DNA of 64,000 bases from the NCBI GenBank assembly GCA_001414345.1, contig LLCB01000029.1, positions 248,001 to 312,000 of the forward strand. Direction: 5' to 3'. A model generated the notes under the pieces. It was given only the letters and a program-made list of their open reading frames with translations. It had not been told where the DNA came from and searched no databases. The DNA comes from Hymenoscyphus infarciens. Taxonomy: Eukaryota > Ascomycota > Leotiomycetes > Helotiales > Helotiaceae. How positions within the stretch are numbered: position 1 is the first letter of the stretch; each line of letters begins with the position of its first letter. The translations under genes and the position numbers were made by a program. Shown one piece after another: positions 24,075 through 36,530 of this stretch.

Positions 24075-25281
24075 GCAAATAAGAGATCAAGAGAACTTCC
24101 CAGAGTCCGAACAACTACAATTGAACACACCACAGGTGCCTGAGATTTTGGACACGAAACGTGCAAGCATACGGAAGACTTTTCCCGCGAAAAGATTATA
24201 CATTATCAATTGCGTGGAGTGATCAGCAGGTTCGAGTGATTGGAGGATATGTTTCGTACAACACCCCGCATTAGATATCTTAGTATGCAACAACCCTTCA
24301 GGATCACATTTTATACGAGAATAAATCTAGGGACTAGTGCGCGTCGACTCTCTTCAGCAAATTCTTGAGAAAAGCACCTACCAGGTTCAGGCTGTCCAGC
24401 ATTTGATCCAAGCAAAGATCGTGTGGTGGAATGGTAGGTCAATGTAAGTCCTTTGCTCCAGATACATCAACATTGGTTTTCCAGCGAGTATACGGTAAAG
24501 TACATGGCAAAGTACACGGTAAATCACGACACCCTATACACCATCACATTTCAGCACAGCTAGCGATTGCAAGTATGAGGATTCAATTCCCAGTTATCAA
24601 ACAATGAATTGAACACCTGCTACTTCGTAAGCGAAGTCAAACACCTACGACAACTTGACTAACCAAAACCCACCCCCGGCAAATAAATCCTTCAACCGCA
24701 CTAGCGAGTACCAAAAACCTAGCAAAAAATCCTACTCCTCTTATGAGGAGGCCCAAAGTCAAACACAGCTTTACTTTTGTTATATTTGCTTCAATTGATT
24801 GAGAAGAAAGACTTTATTTGCTACCTTTAAGGGTTCGTTTTGTTTTGTGGGTACCTGGGTAAATGGGTGTAGTGGAGGCGGGTGGAGATGGGGGATTCGC
24901 TGTTGGGTCAATTAATGCTCTCTCTATAGCTAGTAGAGCTTTCTAGAGAAACAAGATGATGGCCATATGCTTCACTTGATCCAGAAATCGACGAAAGTGG
25001 CTACAAGTGATTGAGATGAAACATGAAGGGGAGAAATAATGTGGGCTTCGTGATGGACATCGCTGGTTTACTTTGGTAAAAAGTGCCATAGCCCGCCCCT
25101 AGGGACGTTGAGCAAGTGCGGCAATGTATCGACTCCTCTGCAGAGTCAAAAATTCCGCGATGGTGTTGAGGCTTACTACATCACCACTTACAATAATATT
25201 GACAACCGCGATCCGAAATCAAGACAAGTCCAAACTGGCAATACAACTTTGGAAGAGGCTGCTTGCATACCCGGAGATAGT
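24075..25281. other. Intergenic region before the large transposon
   Basis: No supported gene. A 12-bp unit is repeated three times imperfectly at 24492-24527 (ACGGTAAAGTAC and variants). A frame at 25124 runs into the transposon end and shows no family resemblance. Base composition turns sharply AT-rich only after 25320, inside the element. Confidence 0.5.
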
Positions 25282-25283
25282 TA

Positions 25284-25470
25284 GGGCGTCCCGTACATAC
25301 CAAAAGTCGGAAACGACAACTAAATCGCAAATTATAAATCGTAAATCGTAAATCGTAAATCGTAAAGCTTAGATTTCTAAGTATATAGCCCTTTAAAGCC
25401 AAATCGCAAATCACAAATCGTAAATCGATAAACGTAGATTTTTTAGAGGCTAAATTATAAATTGTAAATC
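25284..25470. repeat. Left terminal inverted repeat with heptamer array
   Basis: It starts with GGGCGTCCCGTACATACC and CAAAAGTCGGAAACGAC. A run of AAATCGT/AAATCGC heptamers (25322-25365) follows, then AAGCTTAGATTTCTAAGTATAT and a second heptamer run (about 25400-25425). It mirrors 36080-36266. Confidence 0.85.
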
Positions 25471-25705
25471 GTAAATTATAAAAGTTATATAATTAATAAA
25501 TAATTATAAAAGGTATTAAATATTAAATTAAAATATATTAGAGTAAGAGATATATGTATATAATATAAAAAGACTATATAAATCGACTTTTATTACTATA
25601 ATAAGTTCTTAAATTATATCTTAAAACTAAGCCTTTTTTAAACTAATTACTCTAGATTACTTAATATCAAAGTAATTAGCTTACTTTAAAAGCTTAAATA
25701 ATCTT

Positions 25706-25776
25706 AATTTAAGATTATTTAAGCACTTTTAGCTACTTTTCTCAATTATATACTAATTTCCCAATTAGGGTTAGCG
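25706..25776. repeat. Subterminal direct repeat, left copy
   Basis: TTAAGATTATTTAAGCACTT through CCCAATTAGGGTTAGCGCT recurs in the same orientation, imperfectly, at about 35624-35693. The differences look like transitions plus small indels. The ending (AATTAGGsTTAGCG) also resembles the arms of the hairpin at 32871-33134. Confidence 0.6.
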
Positions 25777-25896
25777 CTATTTATTTTATAGGCTAAAAAG
25801 TATACTTACTCTATATACTAACTCTCTTATATTGCTTCTTCCTTTAAATACTATATACTACTCTCTATTATTCCTTTCTTTAAAAGTGTTATCCTA

Positions 25897-26207
25897 TAAC
25901 GGTATACTATTATCCTAGACAGCTAGGAGTACCTACTACATATAAGGTTTCAGTAGTTGTTGTCTTATATTATCTGTTTTAGGAAGGTTACGTAGGTTTA
26001 AGCTTTTATATTAGCCGAGGTTATTCGGTTTCGAACCCTTTTATATAGTCCGAACCTCTTATATATAGTAGCTTACTCTCCTAGAGTCAGAAAAGGCTAG
26101 TTTAGCCTTTTCTTCCGTATTAGAGCCTAGTATCTATATACGTTATTCTGCTATATATACTCCTATATGCCTCTACTATAGTTGTATATATTTCGTACTA
26201 TTATATA
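25897..26207. repeat. 5' LTR
   Basis: 311 bp, beginning TAACGGTATACTATTATCC and ending TTCGTACTATTATATA. It pairs with the 3' LTR at 29486-29796. Confidence 0.88.
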
Positions 26208-28244
26208 AAAAAGGCTAAACTCTTCTTCGTTAGTAACAGTATAAATAATATCTCTTTCAAGCTTTTTATTACTTCTTTTATTCGAATTCGAAGTCGATAA
26301 TATACCTGTTTTACTTTAGGCTAGAATCAGACTAGAAAGATAATATTCTTAAATAGCTAGGTAATTAGAGACTACCTAGACGGCTAGTAATACTAGGGTT
26401 TAGTGTCTATATAGATAGCTAGTAAAAATCGTGTTATAGATATGTTAAGAGATTAGAATACACTGAGTATTCCTAAGAATCCTAATAACCCTAGGATCGG
26501 TAAATAAGTTAATATACTATAGTTATCGCGAAGGCTTCTAAACCTAACCTTAACCCCCCCTCCCCCTAGTTCCGCTACGAGGCGTTAAATAACCTTCTAG
26601 AGCTACTCTCTCTTACTAAAAGACACTTTTCTAAAAGCTGCCTAAATATCATCTATATACTAAGATCTAGAAGATTCTAACAAAAAGATAAGCGAGACTT
26701 CTTAAATATAGACCAGATGTGGTCGGTTATATAAGCAGATTGGTTAGCTAAGCTAGAAAAGAGAGTAAGTGAACTCATAATTTAATAAATCGCTTCTCCT
26801 CTAAACTCTCCCTAATCCGACTCTCTTTCAAACCCTCCTTAATCGAACCCTCTTCTGCTTCTAAGTTCGAATTTATACCTCTTTTAGCTATAGGCAGCTA
26901 CCTCTAATACCTTCTAACTTACCTAACATAGTACCAAAGCCTCTTCGAATACCCTCCGACCTTAACGAAAAAGTAAGATAACTGTTCTATATAAATACTA
27001 ACTACTACGGTTTACCTCTAACACGTAAAGCCCTTATTTAGAGTATAATAACTAGACTAGCTAGGAACTACCTAGAGCCTAGATATAAGTTAGAGTTAGT
27101 TTAAAATACTTTCTAAGATTAAGAAGAGATAGTTACTCTTTTTAGATACCTACTTTTTAACCGGTTATAAGATAGAGGATGCTTAGAACGCTTTTAGATC
27201 TTTATAAATAGATAACAAAGATGTTGAATTTAGTTCTACTAAATAGTGTTAAGTAATAACCCTCTTCTAGAGCTACCTCTCTTTTTAAAAGACCTTCTAA
27301 AGCCTTTCTAAATAACACTTATATACTAAGATTAAGAAGATCTTAAAGAAATAATAACAGTTAAAGAGACTATTAGGACTTCTTAAATATAGACGATATA
27401 TAGACAAGATAGTAGTATAAGAATAAAAGATAAAATAATTAGTTAGAGAGATAGAAGATAAAATTATAAGCAAACTTCGAAGTTAAAAATCTAACCTCTA
27501 AACCCTCTCTAATCTAACTCTTATTCGACTCTCTTTTACTTTTATACTTAAATTTAGACCTCTTTTGTTTACGAGCCTCTACTTCTAATACCTTTCTACT
27601 ACTTCTTAACTCTTGAATCGAATATAAATTAGTTGAAATACGCTTTCTATTAGGATAAAAACTTAGAAGCGAGCTCTTAGCTAAGTTATTACTATCTTTA
27701 ATAATATCGACTAAACATTATCTAACTCGACTTTAAACTTCTCTTAAACCGAAAGACTACGGTTATAGACCGAGTCCTAGCTAGTACAAAGGTTAAAAGG
27801 TTAAAAGAGATAGAAGTAGAATTAGGAGAAGAATATGCTAAAGAAACTTTTACTGACTTTAAAAGGTTACTTTTCGAGTACGGCTATACTTAGGGAGATA
27901 CTAGAATCGGAACGCTTCTTTCATATATAGGATAAGATTATATCTTAGCTTTAAAACTCGTCTACTACTTTTAAGAGACGTTAGAATTATAACTTTACTA
28001 AAATAGTAAACGATCTTTTAGCTAGATAAGGAGATACGCTGAAACGTTAAGTTACTTGTAATTAGTACTCTGGTTTAGAATACCTCTCTATCTAGCTCTA
28101 AATCCTCTATAATATAACAGCGACTCTTCTTCTAAAATCGGAAGATGACGATTAAGTTCTTAAGTACTTTGAAAGGAATAAGACAGCCTATAGGCCTAAG
28201 TAACATAGTTCTTATAATAGTACTAATAAATGTCGTACCTAAAA

Positions 28245-28715
28245 CTATACCTCTTTTTATTATCTTGAACTTTAGATAGCATTTTTAACATTTAGTATTA
28301 AGTTTATTTAACTAGCTAAAACTATACCTTTTTATTATCTTAAACTTTGGATAGTATTTTTTAACTTTAGTATTAAGTTTATTTAACTAGCTAAAACCAC
28401 CTCTTATTATTATCTTAAACTTTAGATAATATAATAACTTCAGTAACAACTTTGCCTTTGACTAGCTAGAACTACTCCTTTTGTTATCTTAAATATTAGA
28501 TAATAATTTTAACTTTAATATTTAGTAATAACTTCGTTTTTAACTAGCTGAAACTCCTCCTTTTATTATCCTAAACTTTAGATAGTATTTTCAATATTTA
28601 GTATTAAGTCTTTTAACTAGCTAAAACCCTATCTATTATTATCTAGATACTTAGATAATAGTTTTTAACTTTAACAACTTTAGTACTAAGTTTATTTAAC
28701 TAGCTGAAACCCTAC
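28245..28715. repeat. Imperfect ~85-bp tandem repeat inside the LTR element
   Basis: About six copies of a unit containing TTATTATCTTAAACTTTAGA, then TTTAGTATTAAG, then TTTAACTAGCTAAAACC. Copies vary in length. They lie where the distal internal region of the retroelement would be. This may be an old minisatellite that was itself a target of RIP. Confidence 0.7.
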
Positions 28716-29485
28716 TAACTCTAGTATAGAGTCTTATAGTCTTTATATTCTTTCTTACTTTCTTTTACTTCTAGCTAGACTAGAAGTCCTTTTTTCGTTT
28801 AAACTTTTTAACTTTACTCTAAGTCCTCACCGACCTTAGTTTAGACGATCTTACACTCTTTTAATAAATTTAAATCGGAGAATTCGAATCGGATACGAAT
28901 CGGTACGCTTTTAAAGTAAGCTCTTAACTGAGTTATTACTGCCTCTTAACCGAACGACCTCTGACTCGACTCTGAATTCACTTCTAACTTTATTTTAAAC
29001 TTTTTTAGACCTATACTCTTTTTTATTCGAATTCGAATTAGATACGAATCAGTACGCTCTTAAAGTAAGCTCTTAATTGAGTTATTACTATTACCTCTTA
29101 ACTAAACGACCTCTAACTCGACTCTAAATTCGCCTTCGACTTTTAAACTTTTAAACTTTTTAAACTTTAAACTTTCTCTAATCTACTAGATAGATTAGAT
29201 TATACTCTTTTAGTAGATATAAATGCTTACTTTTAATATTAAAGGATTAGAAACAAAGTCTCTTTATAAGTATCTATAGTTATAATTTAAAACCTATCTC
29301 AATATCTTATCTTACTTATAACAAATTATAATAAATAAAGTATCTTTAAACCCAGGTTAGCTACGATTTAGACCTTAACTAACTTACGACAATATAATAA
29401 TATAATACTTACACTATCCTAATTCAGCCCTGAACAATAAGAGAGAGAAGACTCGAGGACGAGTCTTTTTCAAGGGAGGGGGATG

Positions 29486-29796
29486 TGACGGTATGCTGTC
29501 ATCCTAGACAGCTAAGAGTACCTGCTACATATAAGGTTTCAGTAGTTATTGTCTTATATTATCTGTTTTAGGAAGGTTACGTAGGTTTGAGCTTTTATAT
29601 TAGCCGAGGTTATTCGGTTTCGAACCCTTTTATATAGTCCGAACCTCTTATATATAGCAGCCTACTCTCCTAGAGTCAGAAAAGGCTAGTTTAGCCTTTT
29701 CTTCTATATTAGAGCCTAGTATCTATATACGTCATTCTGCTATACACACTCTTATATACCTCTACTATAGTTATATATATTTCGTACTATTATATA
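29486..29796. repeat. 3' LTR
   Basis: 311 bp, beginning TGACGGTATGCTGTCATCC. It retains the TG start lost in the 5' copy and has somewhat more CpA/TpG left than the 5' LTR. Confidence 0.88.
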
Positions 29797-32700
29797 TCCT
29801 ACTACTATATATACTCTCTCTCCCTCCTTAAATTTAAGTACTAATAATAATAGAAGAAGGAAGAGGATAATCTCTAGTAGTAGCTCTAAGCATCTATTAA
29901 AGTATAATATCCTTAGTAGTAGAACCTCTTAAGATAAATCGAATTAGTCGCTCCTTCCTTTAAATACTATATACTACTCTCTATTGTTCCTTCTTTTAAA
30001 AGTGCTATTCTACTACTATATATACTCTCTCTTCTCTCTTAAATTCAAGCACTAATAATAATAGGAGAAGGAAGAGAATAATTTCTAGTAGTAGCCCTAG
30101 ATATCTATTAAAGTATAATATCCTTAGTAGTAGTATCGTAGTATAATAATCCTAGAATTTTAAGTATAGTAGAAAGTATAAAAAGGACGATTTTAAGTAT
30201 ATAATAAGAGCCTAAATATACTACGTTAGTTTATTAATTTAGAGCTATATAAGGTATTTATAGAGAAGTTATACTAAAAGAAAGTCTTTACTTAAAAGAT
30301 ATACAATATTCTTAAAAGTAAGTATAATATTAACGTCTCTAATACTACTCTTAAGCTTTAAATTAATATAAAGTAGAACCTTTACTAGTATAAAAAAAGT
30401 AAGACTACTTCTATCTTATATATATAAGTAGTATATCTCTTTAAAGATATAGGATTATCTAATTCGAGTATAGTATATGTATTAAATTATAAGAGCTTTA
30501 TAATTAAGCTTTAAAGGCTTTAAAAGTTATAATTTAAGATAAGCCTTTAACGTTAAAAGTTCCTTATATAGGAAGAGCGTAAAGAGCTAGAAGCTATTCT
30601 TTAGTATAAGATCTACGAATATAGCTACTTTAGTACTATAAGAAGCTTTAGCCTTAGGTTCCTTTATATATACCTTAATACTTATAGTATTAATAGAGAT
30701 AGAGATAAAAGATAGAGCTAGAATAAGATTTAAAAGGTGCTATTAAAGGTTGATAAGAAAGGGTATAATCGTAGGTTATAAGAGATTAAGAATACTTATA
30801 GTAAATATATTATACTAGAGCCTAATTTTATATAGAGTATTAACAGATATTATAAATTAAGGTTTATTAGTATTAAGATATATACTAGTATTAATACCTA
30901 TACTTAATTTCTCTCTTAGAGCTATTATAGTATCTTAAACGATATAGTAGTATTTACTCTATAGTAATATAGTAATACTATAAGTAGCCTTAAAAAGATA
31001 CTATACTATATATAATCAGAGCGAGGATTAGAATCTCTAATAGTAGTAGACGCTTACTATATACTTTATTAATAATAAGCTATAGAAAGTAGTAGAGAGC
31101 TATACTAATTTTTAGACCTATATTAGTTTAGTACTTCTATAACTAACTAACGTATTAAGGCTTAGTAGGAATAGCTTATAAAAGAGTCCTTAAATAAGTA
31201 GAAGATATACTTCTAGAGCATCTATAAAAAGAGGTTGTTTTCTAAAAAGAGCCTCTCTAATATAATCGCTATATTATATATATATATTCTAATTATCTAG
31301 AAGGAGTTTTAAACGTTTATATATATATAAAATCGCTATTATATTTATACTAATACTAATTAAGAGTATAGAGTACTAGGAGTGCTATAGACTAACTTTT
31401 ACTATCTTAGGAGTAAAGAGTATCTAGTAGAGGATTATAGTATTAAGGTACCTACTAAGAAGCTTACTAAGCTTTAGGAATTATATAAGAATTAGGATAT
31501 TAATATATATTTGTCTTAAGCGACCTTAGAGTAGTATAAAATAAAATTATTAGTATATAAATATATACTATTAATTAATATATCACGGGACAAAGGTGAG
31601 TTAGACAAAGGATCACCTGATAATCTCTATCTTTTAAGCGAGGAGCATAGTATTTAAAGCCTTATGCTCTCCTCTATAGTTCTAGGAATTAAGTATCTAC
31701 TTTAACTTCACTTTGCTTATCCTATACTCTTAATATAGCTTCTGTAATCGCTATATAATAAGATAATATATACTAAAGAGAGAGAAACTTATACTATAGC
31801 GTACTTAGATTTAAGAGTAGAATTGTTAGCGTATATCTAAGAGAGTAATTTAGTAGGATTAAGCCTTTTAGGTAAGCTAGAGAGAGTATATAAGTAAGAG
31901 TTATACTCTAAGGTAGCTTAAAGATTAAAGGAAGCTAGAAAGGCTAATCGAGATGAATTTAGTATATACTTTAGTAATAAAGATAGAAGTAATTAAGTAA
32001 TAAACGTAGTACTAGATTATCTATATAATAGTAACTTCTTAGATAAGGAATTAGAGGAGTTAGATAACGAATTAGATAAGGATTTAAGAGAGTATATAAC
32101 TAATAGGTATACCTCGCTAGTCGAAGATGATTTAGAAGGAGATTTAAGAATAGATATTAGTAGATAAATTTATATTTAATTAATCTACTTTAGAAGCTAC
32201 TAATTTATTCTTAGGATTAGGCCTTTTCTTTTATAGAGCTCTTCTACTAATAGATAGTATTAAACGTTATTATTATAGTAAAGGGCCTTAATAATTCTAA
32301 TCCTAGGTTATCTATTAAAAGATAGTCTCTTAAGTTTATTTAAAGAGTAAGGTCTTAAATCCTTAATCCTCTCTCTCTTTATTAGTAACCTTATACTTAA
32401 TATATATCTCTAGCTATAGTAGTAACTCTAGGATTATAGTATTATAATCTACTAACTAACTATAGACTCTATAGCAGTCTATAATTATAATTACCTACTA
32501 GCTAGGGTAAATAGAACGTTAATAGAGAGTAATATAATAAAGGAAGTATATATTACTATCTATAAAAGGTATAGAGAGTTAGCTAGTAGTATTACTTTCG
32601 CTATCTATAATTAATAAGTAAATAGATATACTAAACTAGGAATAAACCTATACTAAATACGAGCTAAGTTCTAGGCTTAAAATTTATATATTTTAGGTAT

Positions 32701-32870
32701 AAAAAAAGGCTTAATATAACTCTAGAAAGGAATAGACATATTTATTAACTTTTAATTAAAATTAGAAGTAATTTATATAAGATTATAAGTATAGTTATAG
32801 ATATATAATTCTCTAAGTACTTAGAGAGGAGAGGATTTTAGTAGAGTAAACCTACTAACTATAACTATTA

Positions 32871-33134
32871 GCGCTAAGCTTAATTTGTAAATTACTTACT
32901 ACTACTAATAAAAGTTAGTAATCTTAGACTCTTAAATCTTTAAAAAATCGTAATATTATAAGTTCTACGTCTATTAAGTTCTAGTTAGCTTTATAGACAT
33001 AAATAATACTATTCTATACCTAAATTAAAAGTAAAAGAATTAATTCAGAATATTATGTTTTTAGGCTATTTTAAGTATATAGATTACTAACTTTTATAAG
33101 TAGTAGTAAATAATTTACAAATTAGGCTTAGCGT
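32871..33134. repeat. 264-bp hairpin (MITE-like) inside the TIR element
   Basis: Left arm 32871-32922 (GCGCTAAGCTTAATTTGTAA...AAAGTTAGTAAT) is the approximate inverse of 33083-33134 (ATTACTAACTTTTATAAG...AATTAGGCTTAGCG). The arms are about 52 nt around a 160-nt loop. A foldback transposon remnant is plausible. Confidence 0.7.
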
Positions 33135-36079
33135 CGATCGCTTACCTTTAGAACCTCCTTAGTCTCTAGAAGAGGTTTTTAAGCTAGCCTCTAAGTAGTT
33201 ACTTAGATTAGAATATCCTTTAATCTAGCTTTACTTATATCTACTTCTATAAATACTTATAGAATAGTAAATAAAGTCTTAGCCTTTATAAAGGATAATA
33301 TACTATATAACTAGTAATTATTTAATATATATTAGAATAGTATATTAAGGCCTTATAAATAGTATTAAAAGTAAGAAGCGAGGTATAAGAGGTTATATAG
33401 TTTAAGTAGAATAGTCCTCTAATTTTCCTACTTTTATTCTATTACTTTTACTTATACTTTTAGAAGCTCTATATCTACTACTTTATAATACTAAAAATAT
33501 ACTAAGATACTTTAATATTAGTCTTCTAAATACTTAGAAGTCTAAGCTCCTTATCCTAAGAGTTTAAAGCTTAAAGTATACTCTTATTACTTTCTAGTAA
33601 ACTTAGTAAGTACTCTAGAAAATCACGTGTCTACGCTTCTTTAGAGGCTCTCTAATAATAAGATTAAGAACCGTCTATAAAAAGTAAAGAACTACTCTAT
33701 AAAAGCTATAGTATAAAGCTCTAATAACTAGAAGAAGAAATAATAGTTAATTATAGAGTCTAGAAGGAAGTAAGAGGCTACTATAGAACGTTCTACTATT
33801 AACTACTCTACTCTTATTATTAAGTAAAAGGAGGATAAATTAGCTATAGCTAGAGAGTAAGCTATCTAGAAGGAAAAGGCTAGAGCTAGATAATCCTTCT
33901 TTATAAAGGCTTTTAGTAAGACTAAAATAATTAAAACAAAAGTATATAAGAAGAGATTTATCTCTAATAAGAAAAAGGCTAAAAGTAAGTAGTACTCTTA
34001 AATTTAATATATACTACTAATTAGTATAGGCTTTCTAGCTTCTCCTCCTCTAACCTATAGAGCGCTAAAGCCTATCTCTATTACTAAAATCTATATTTAA
34101 GTAGCCTTATATATCTATATATATATAACGAGTACTAAGGACTTCTCTACTACTAAGAGTATCTCTATAATTATATATACTTCTATAGTATAACGTAGTA
34201 AGATAGTTAAAGTATAAATTAATAACGACTTTCTATTTTAAATACCTTACTTACTTACTAGTAACTCTAAGGATCTATTTAACTTTAAATTAGTACTCTA
34301 GAATATATAGGCTAAAAGGTTCGTTATTAAGCTCTTAGAGAATATCTACTATATAATCTCTACTCCTAGTAGGCAGGATCCTATTAATATACTACTCCTT
34401 ATTAATAAGGTAGAAGACGTTTTTCTAGTTATAAACGTTACTATTAGGAAGAGGAAAGCTAAGTAATTAAGTACTATAGATTATAAGAAGGCGGACAACG
34501 TATAAGCTCTTATATAATACTTTAATTTACTAAAAGGTCTTATTAATAAAAAGTACTATAAAGTATATATAGTATTTAATAGTTATACTAATAATAAGCT
34601 CTAATCTTCTAAAAAGAGGTAATCTATTATACTCTTATAAGATACCTAAGAGCTACTAATTCCGCTTTAACTCTTAACATCTATTAAGGTATCTAATAAT
34701 GAGCCTATTATACTTAAAGATAATACTTAGAATAGAGAGAGAGATACTAGGCCTATACTATTATTAGAGGATAGTACTAGTACTAGAGTAAGTATAATAT
34801 TAGTAGACGATTTAGAATTAGATAATCTTCTAGAGATATTTATAATTATTACTACTTACTTAGAAGACTACTCTATAATTATTACTACTTATTTAGAAGA
34901 GGAAGATAATAAAGGTAATAATTCTAGAGAGAGTTCTAGGAGTAATATAAGAAGTAAGAATATAGATATAGATATAGATATAAAGGAGGATACTAATAGT
35001 AAAGGAGTATTAACCCCGGGCTTATACTTACTATCGCCTCTTATAAGGGATAAGGAGAAGGAGAGCTTAATAGCACCTACTAAGTTAAATACGCTAAGAA
35101 GAGTAGATAAGGTAGTATAATAATAGGTAGATATAGATAAGTAAATTATAAGAGATCTTAATACTTAATTATATATAGATATTAATACTACTATTATTAA
35201 AGGTAGACTCGAATTAATTAATAAGAAAGAGTAATTAAAACTCGATTAAGAGCTTAATAAGAGAGTCTCTAATTTACTCTTACCTACTCCTCTTATACCT
35301 ACGAATACGTTAGTAAGTAAAATAATATCTACTACTATAATCGCTTCTATAAATAGCCTTAATTTAAAGAGAAAGAGAGGAGATACTCTCTCTTAAATAA
35401 CTCTTATTAATCGACTCTCTTATATTACTAAAAAGGTTAGGATTATATATAATAAGTATAATAAGAAGAGAGATAAGAAGTAAGAGTATATAGTAGTAGA
35501 TACTTTAGGTATAGATACTAGGAGGATTATCTATAATACCTTGATTTTATTACTACTTTTTAGTTACTTTTTACTACCTTTACCCTCCTTTTACTCTCTT
35601 TACTAAAGTACTTAAATAATTATAATTTAAGATTATTTAAGTACTTTAAGCACTACTTTACTAATCGTATGCTAATTGCCTAATTAGGCTTAGCGTCTCT
35701 TACTCTTAGGTTGAATTATATTAGTACTTATAGTATTAAAAGTCTTAATTATCTCTTTTCCTCTCTTATTTATTAGGTACTTATATAACGTTATTATTTA
35801 TACTAAGTATATATATTACTTTTAATAATTTATAATATTTTAGATAATAGATTTAAAGTTATATTATACTTATATTTAGTATAGTACTAGGTAGTATATA
35901 TTAATAGAGAGTAAGTAGCGAGTAATTATAATATATATATATTTAATAGATATATATATATTATATTACCTTCTACTTTCTACCCTCGCTTATACTTAAA
36001 TTTTACGATTTAAGCCTTACGATTTAAGTATTACGAATTACAAATACTCTTACTTTAAGCTTTAAGATTACTGATTTAA

Positions 36080-36266
36080 GTATTTCGATTTACGTCTAAA
36101 TAGCTTTTAAAAAATCTACGTTTATTAATTTATAATTTACGATTTATGATTTAGCTCTAAAGGGCCATATACTTAGAAATCTAAGCTTTACGATTTGCGA
36201 TTTGCGATTTGCGATTTGCGATTTACGATTTAGTCGATTCCGACTTTTGGTACGTACGGGATGCCG
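36080..36266. repeat. Right terminal inverted repeat with heptamer array
   Basis: The inverse of the left end. It contains about six consecutive CGATTTG/CGATTTA heptamers at 36189-36231, then CCGACTTTTGG and GGGATGCCG before the TA duplication. Confidence 0.85.
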
Positions 36267-36530
36267 TAATAGTTGAGGTTCTCTTGCAGAGGGAGGCAAT
36301 CCAGATGTTCAAGATATTTGAGGCCGTGCCACTGTTCAGATAGTATTTCTTCAAAGCTCGAAAGATCCAGCATAAGTTTGAATAAACGTGAAGTAGACTG
36401 AAACGTTGAAGACAAGATTATCGTAGAGTTCTGGACAGAACTGTTTCAATTCAGTATATTGGTTGATCCATTCCACAATAGATGAGCTCACTACCCAGAA
36501 CACATACTCGTCCAACACTTCAAAGGTCCT

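Larger units (their letters stand above)
25897..29796. mobile_element. RIP-mutated LTR retrotransposon nested in the TIR element
   Basis: Two 311-bp LTRs (25897-26207 and 29486-29796) bound a 3.28-kb interior. The 5-bp direct repeat TCCTA (25892-25896 and 29797-29801) is the target duplication. The 3' LTR begins TGACGG and is preceded by a purine tract AAGGGAGGGGGA (29472-29483), the plus-strand primer site, so the element reads left to right. LTR ends TG..CA have become TA..TA. I count 18 differences between the LTRs, all transitions, with no gap. No open frame survives. The interior is short for an autonomous Ty3/gypsy or Ty1/copia element, so it may be gag-only or non-autonomous. I could not identify a primer-binding site. 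Confidence 0.88.
25284..36266. mobile_element. Large RIP-decayed TIR DNA transposon (10.98 kb, with nested insertion)
   Basis: The left end GGGCGTCCCGTACATACC... and the right end (inverse, CGGCATCCCGTACGTACC...) are inverted repeats. They are flanked by TA on both sides (25282-25283 and 36267-36268), as for TA-targeting DNA transposons. The inverted repeat extends about 150-200 bp. It includes CAAAAGTCGGAA, then arrays of a 7-bp unit (AAATCGT/AAATCGC, about five to six copies), then AAGCTTAGATTTCTAAGTATAT and further matches. The interior is extremely AT-rich with no open frame of 60 codons over about 10.8 kb, so no transposase can be read. Removing the nested LTR element leaves about 7.1 kb. 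A ~200-bp segment is tandemly repeated at 29797-29950 and 29955-30140; its first copy begins at about 25845 and is split by the LTR element. The superfamily is undetermined. Confidence 0.8.

Noticed and set aside
24570..24600. TTCAATTCCC resembling a tRNA T-arm
   Set aside because: No acceptor stem, D-arm or anticodon arm can be folded around it; no tRNA gene is supported anywhere in the window.
36189..36231. Regular heptamers as a CRISPR-like array
   Set aside because: Units are contiguous 7-mers without spacers, inside a eukaryotic transposon end.
25284..36266. AT-rich block as a centromere or mitochondrial insertion
   Set aside because: Inverted termini, target duplications and a nested LTR element identify it as transposon DNA; no mitochondrial gene is visible.
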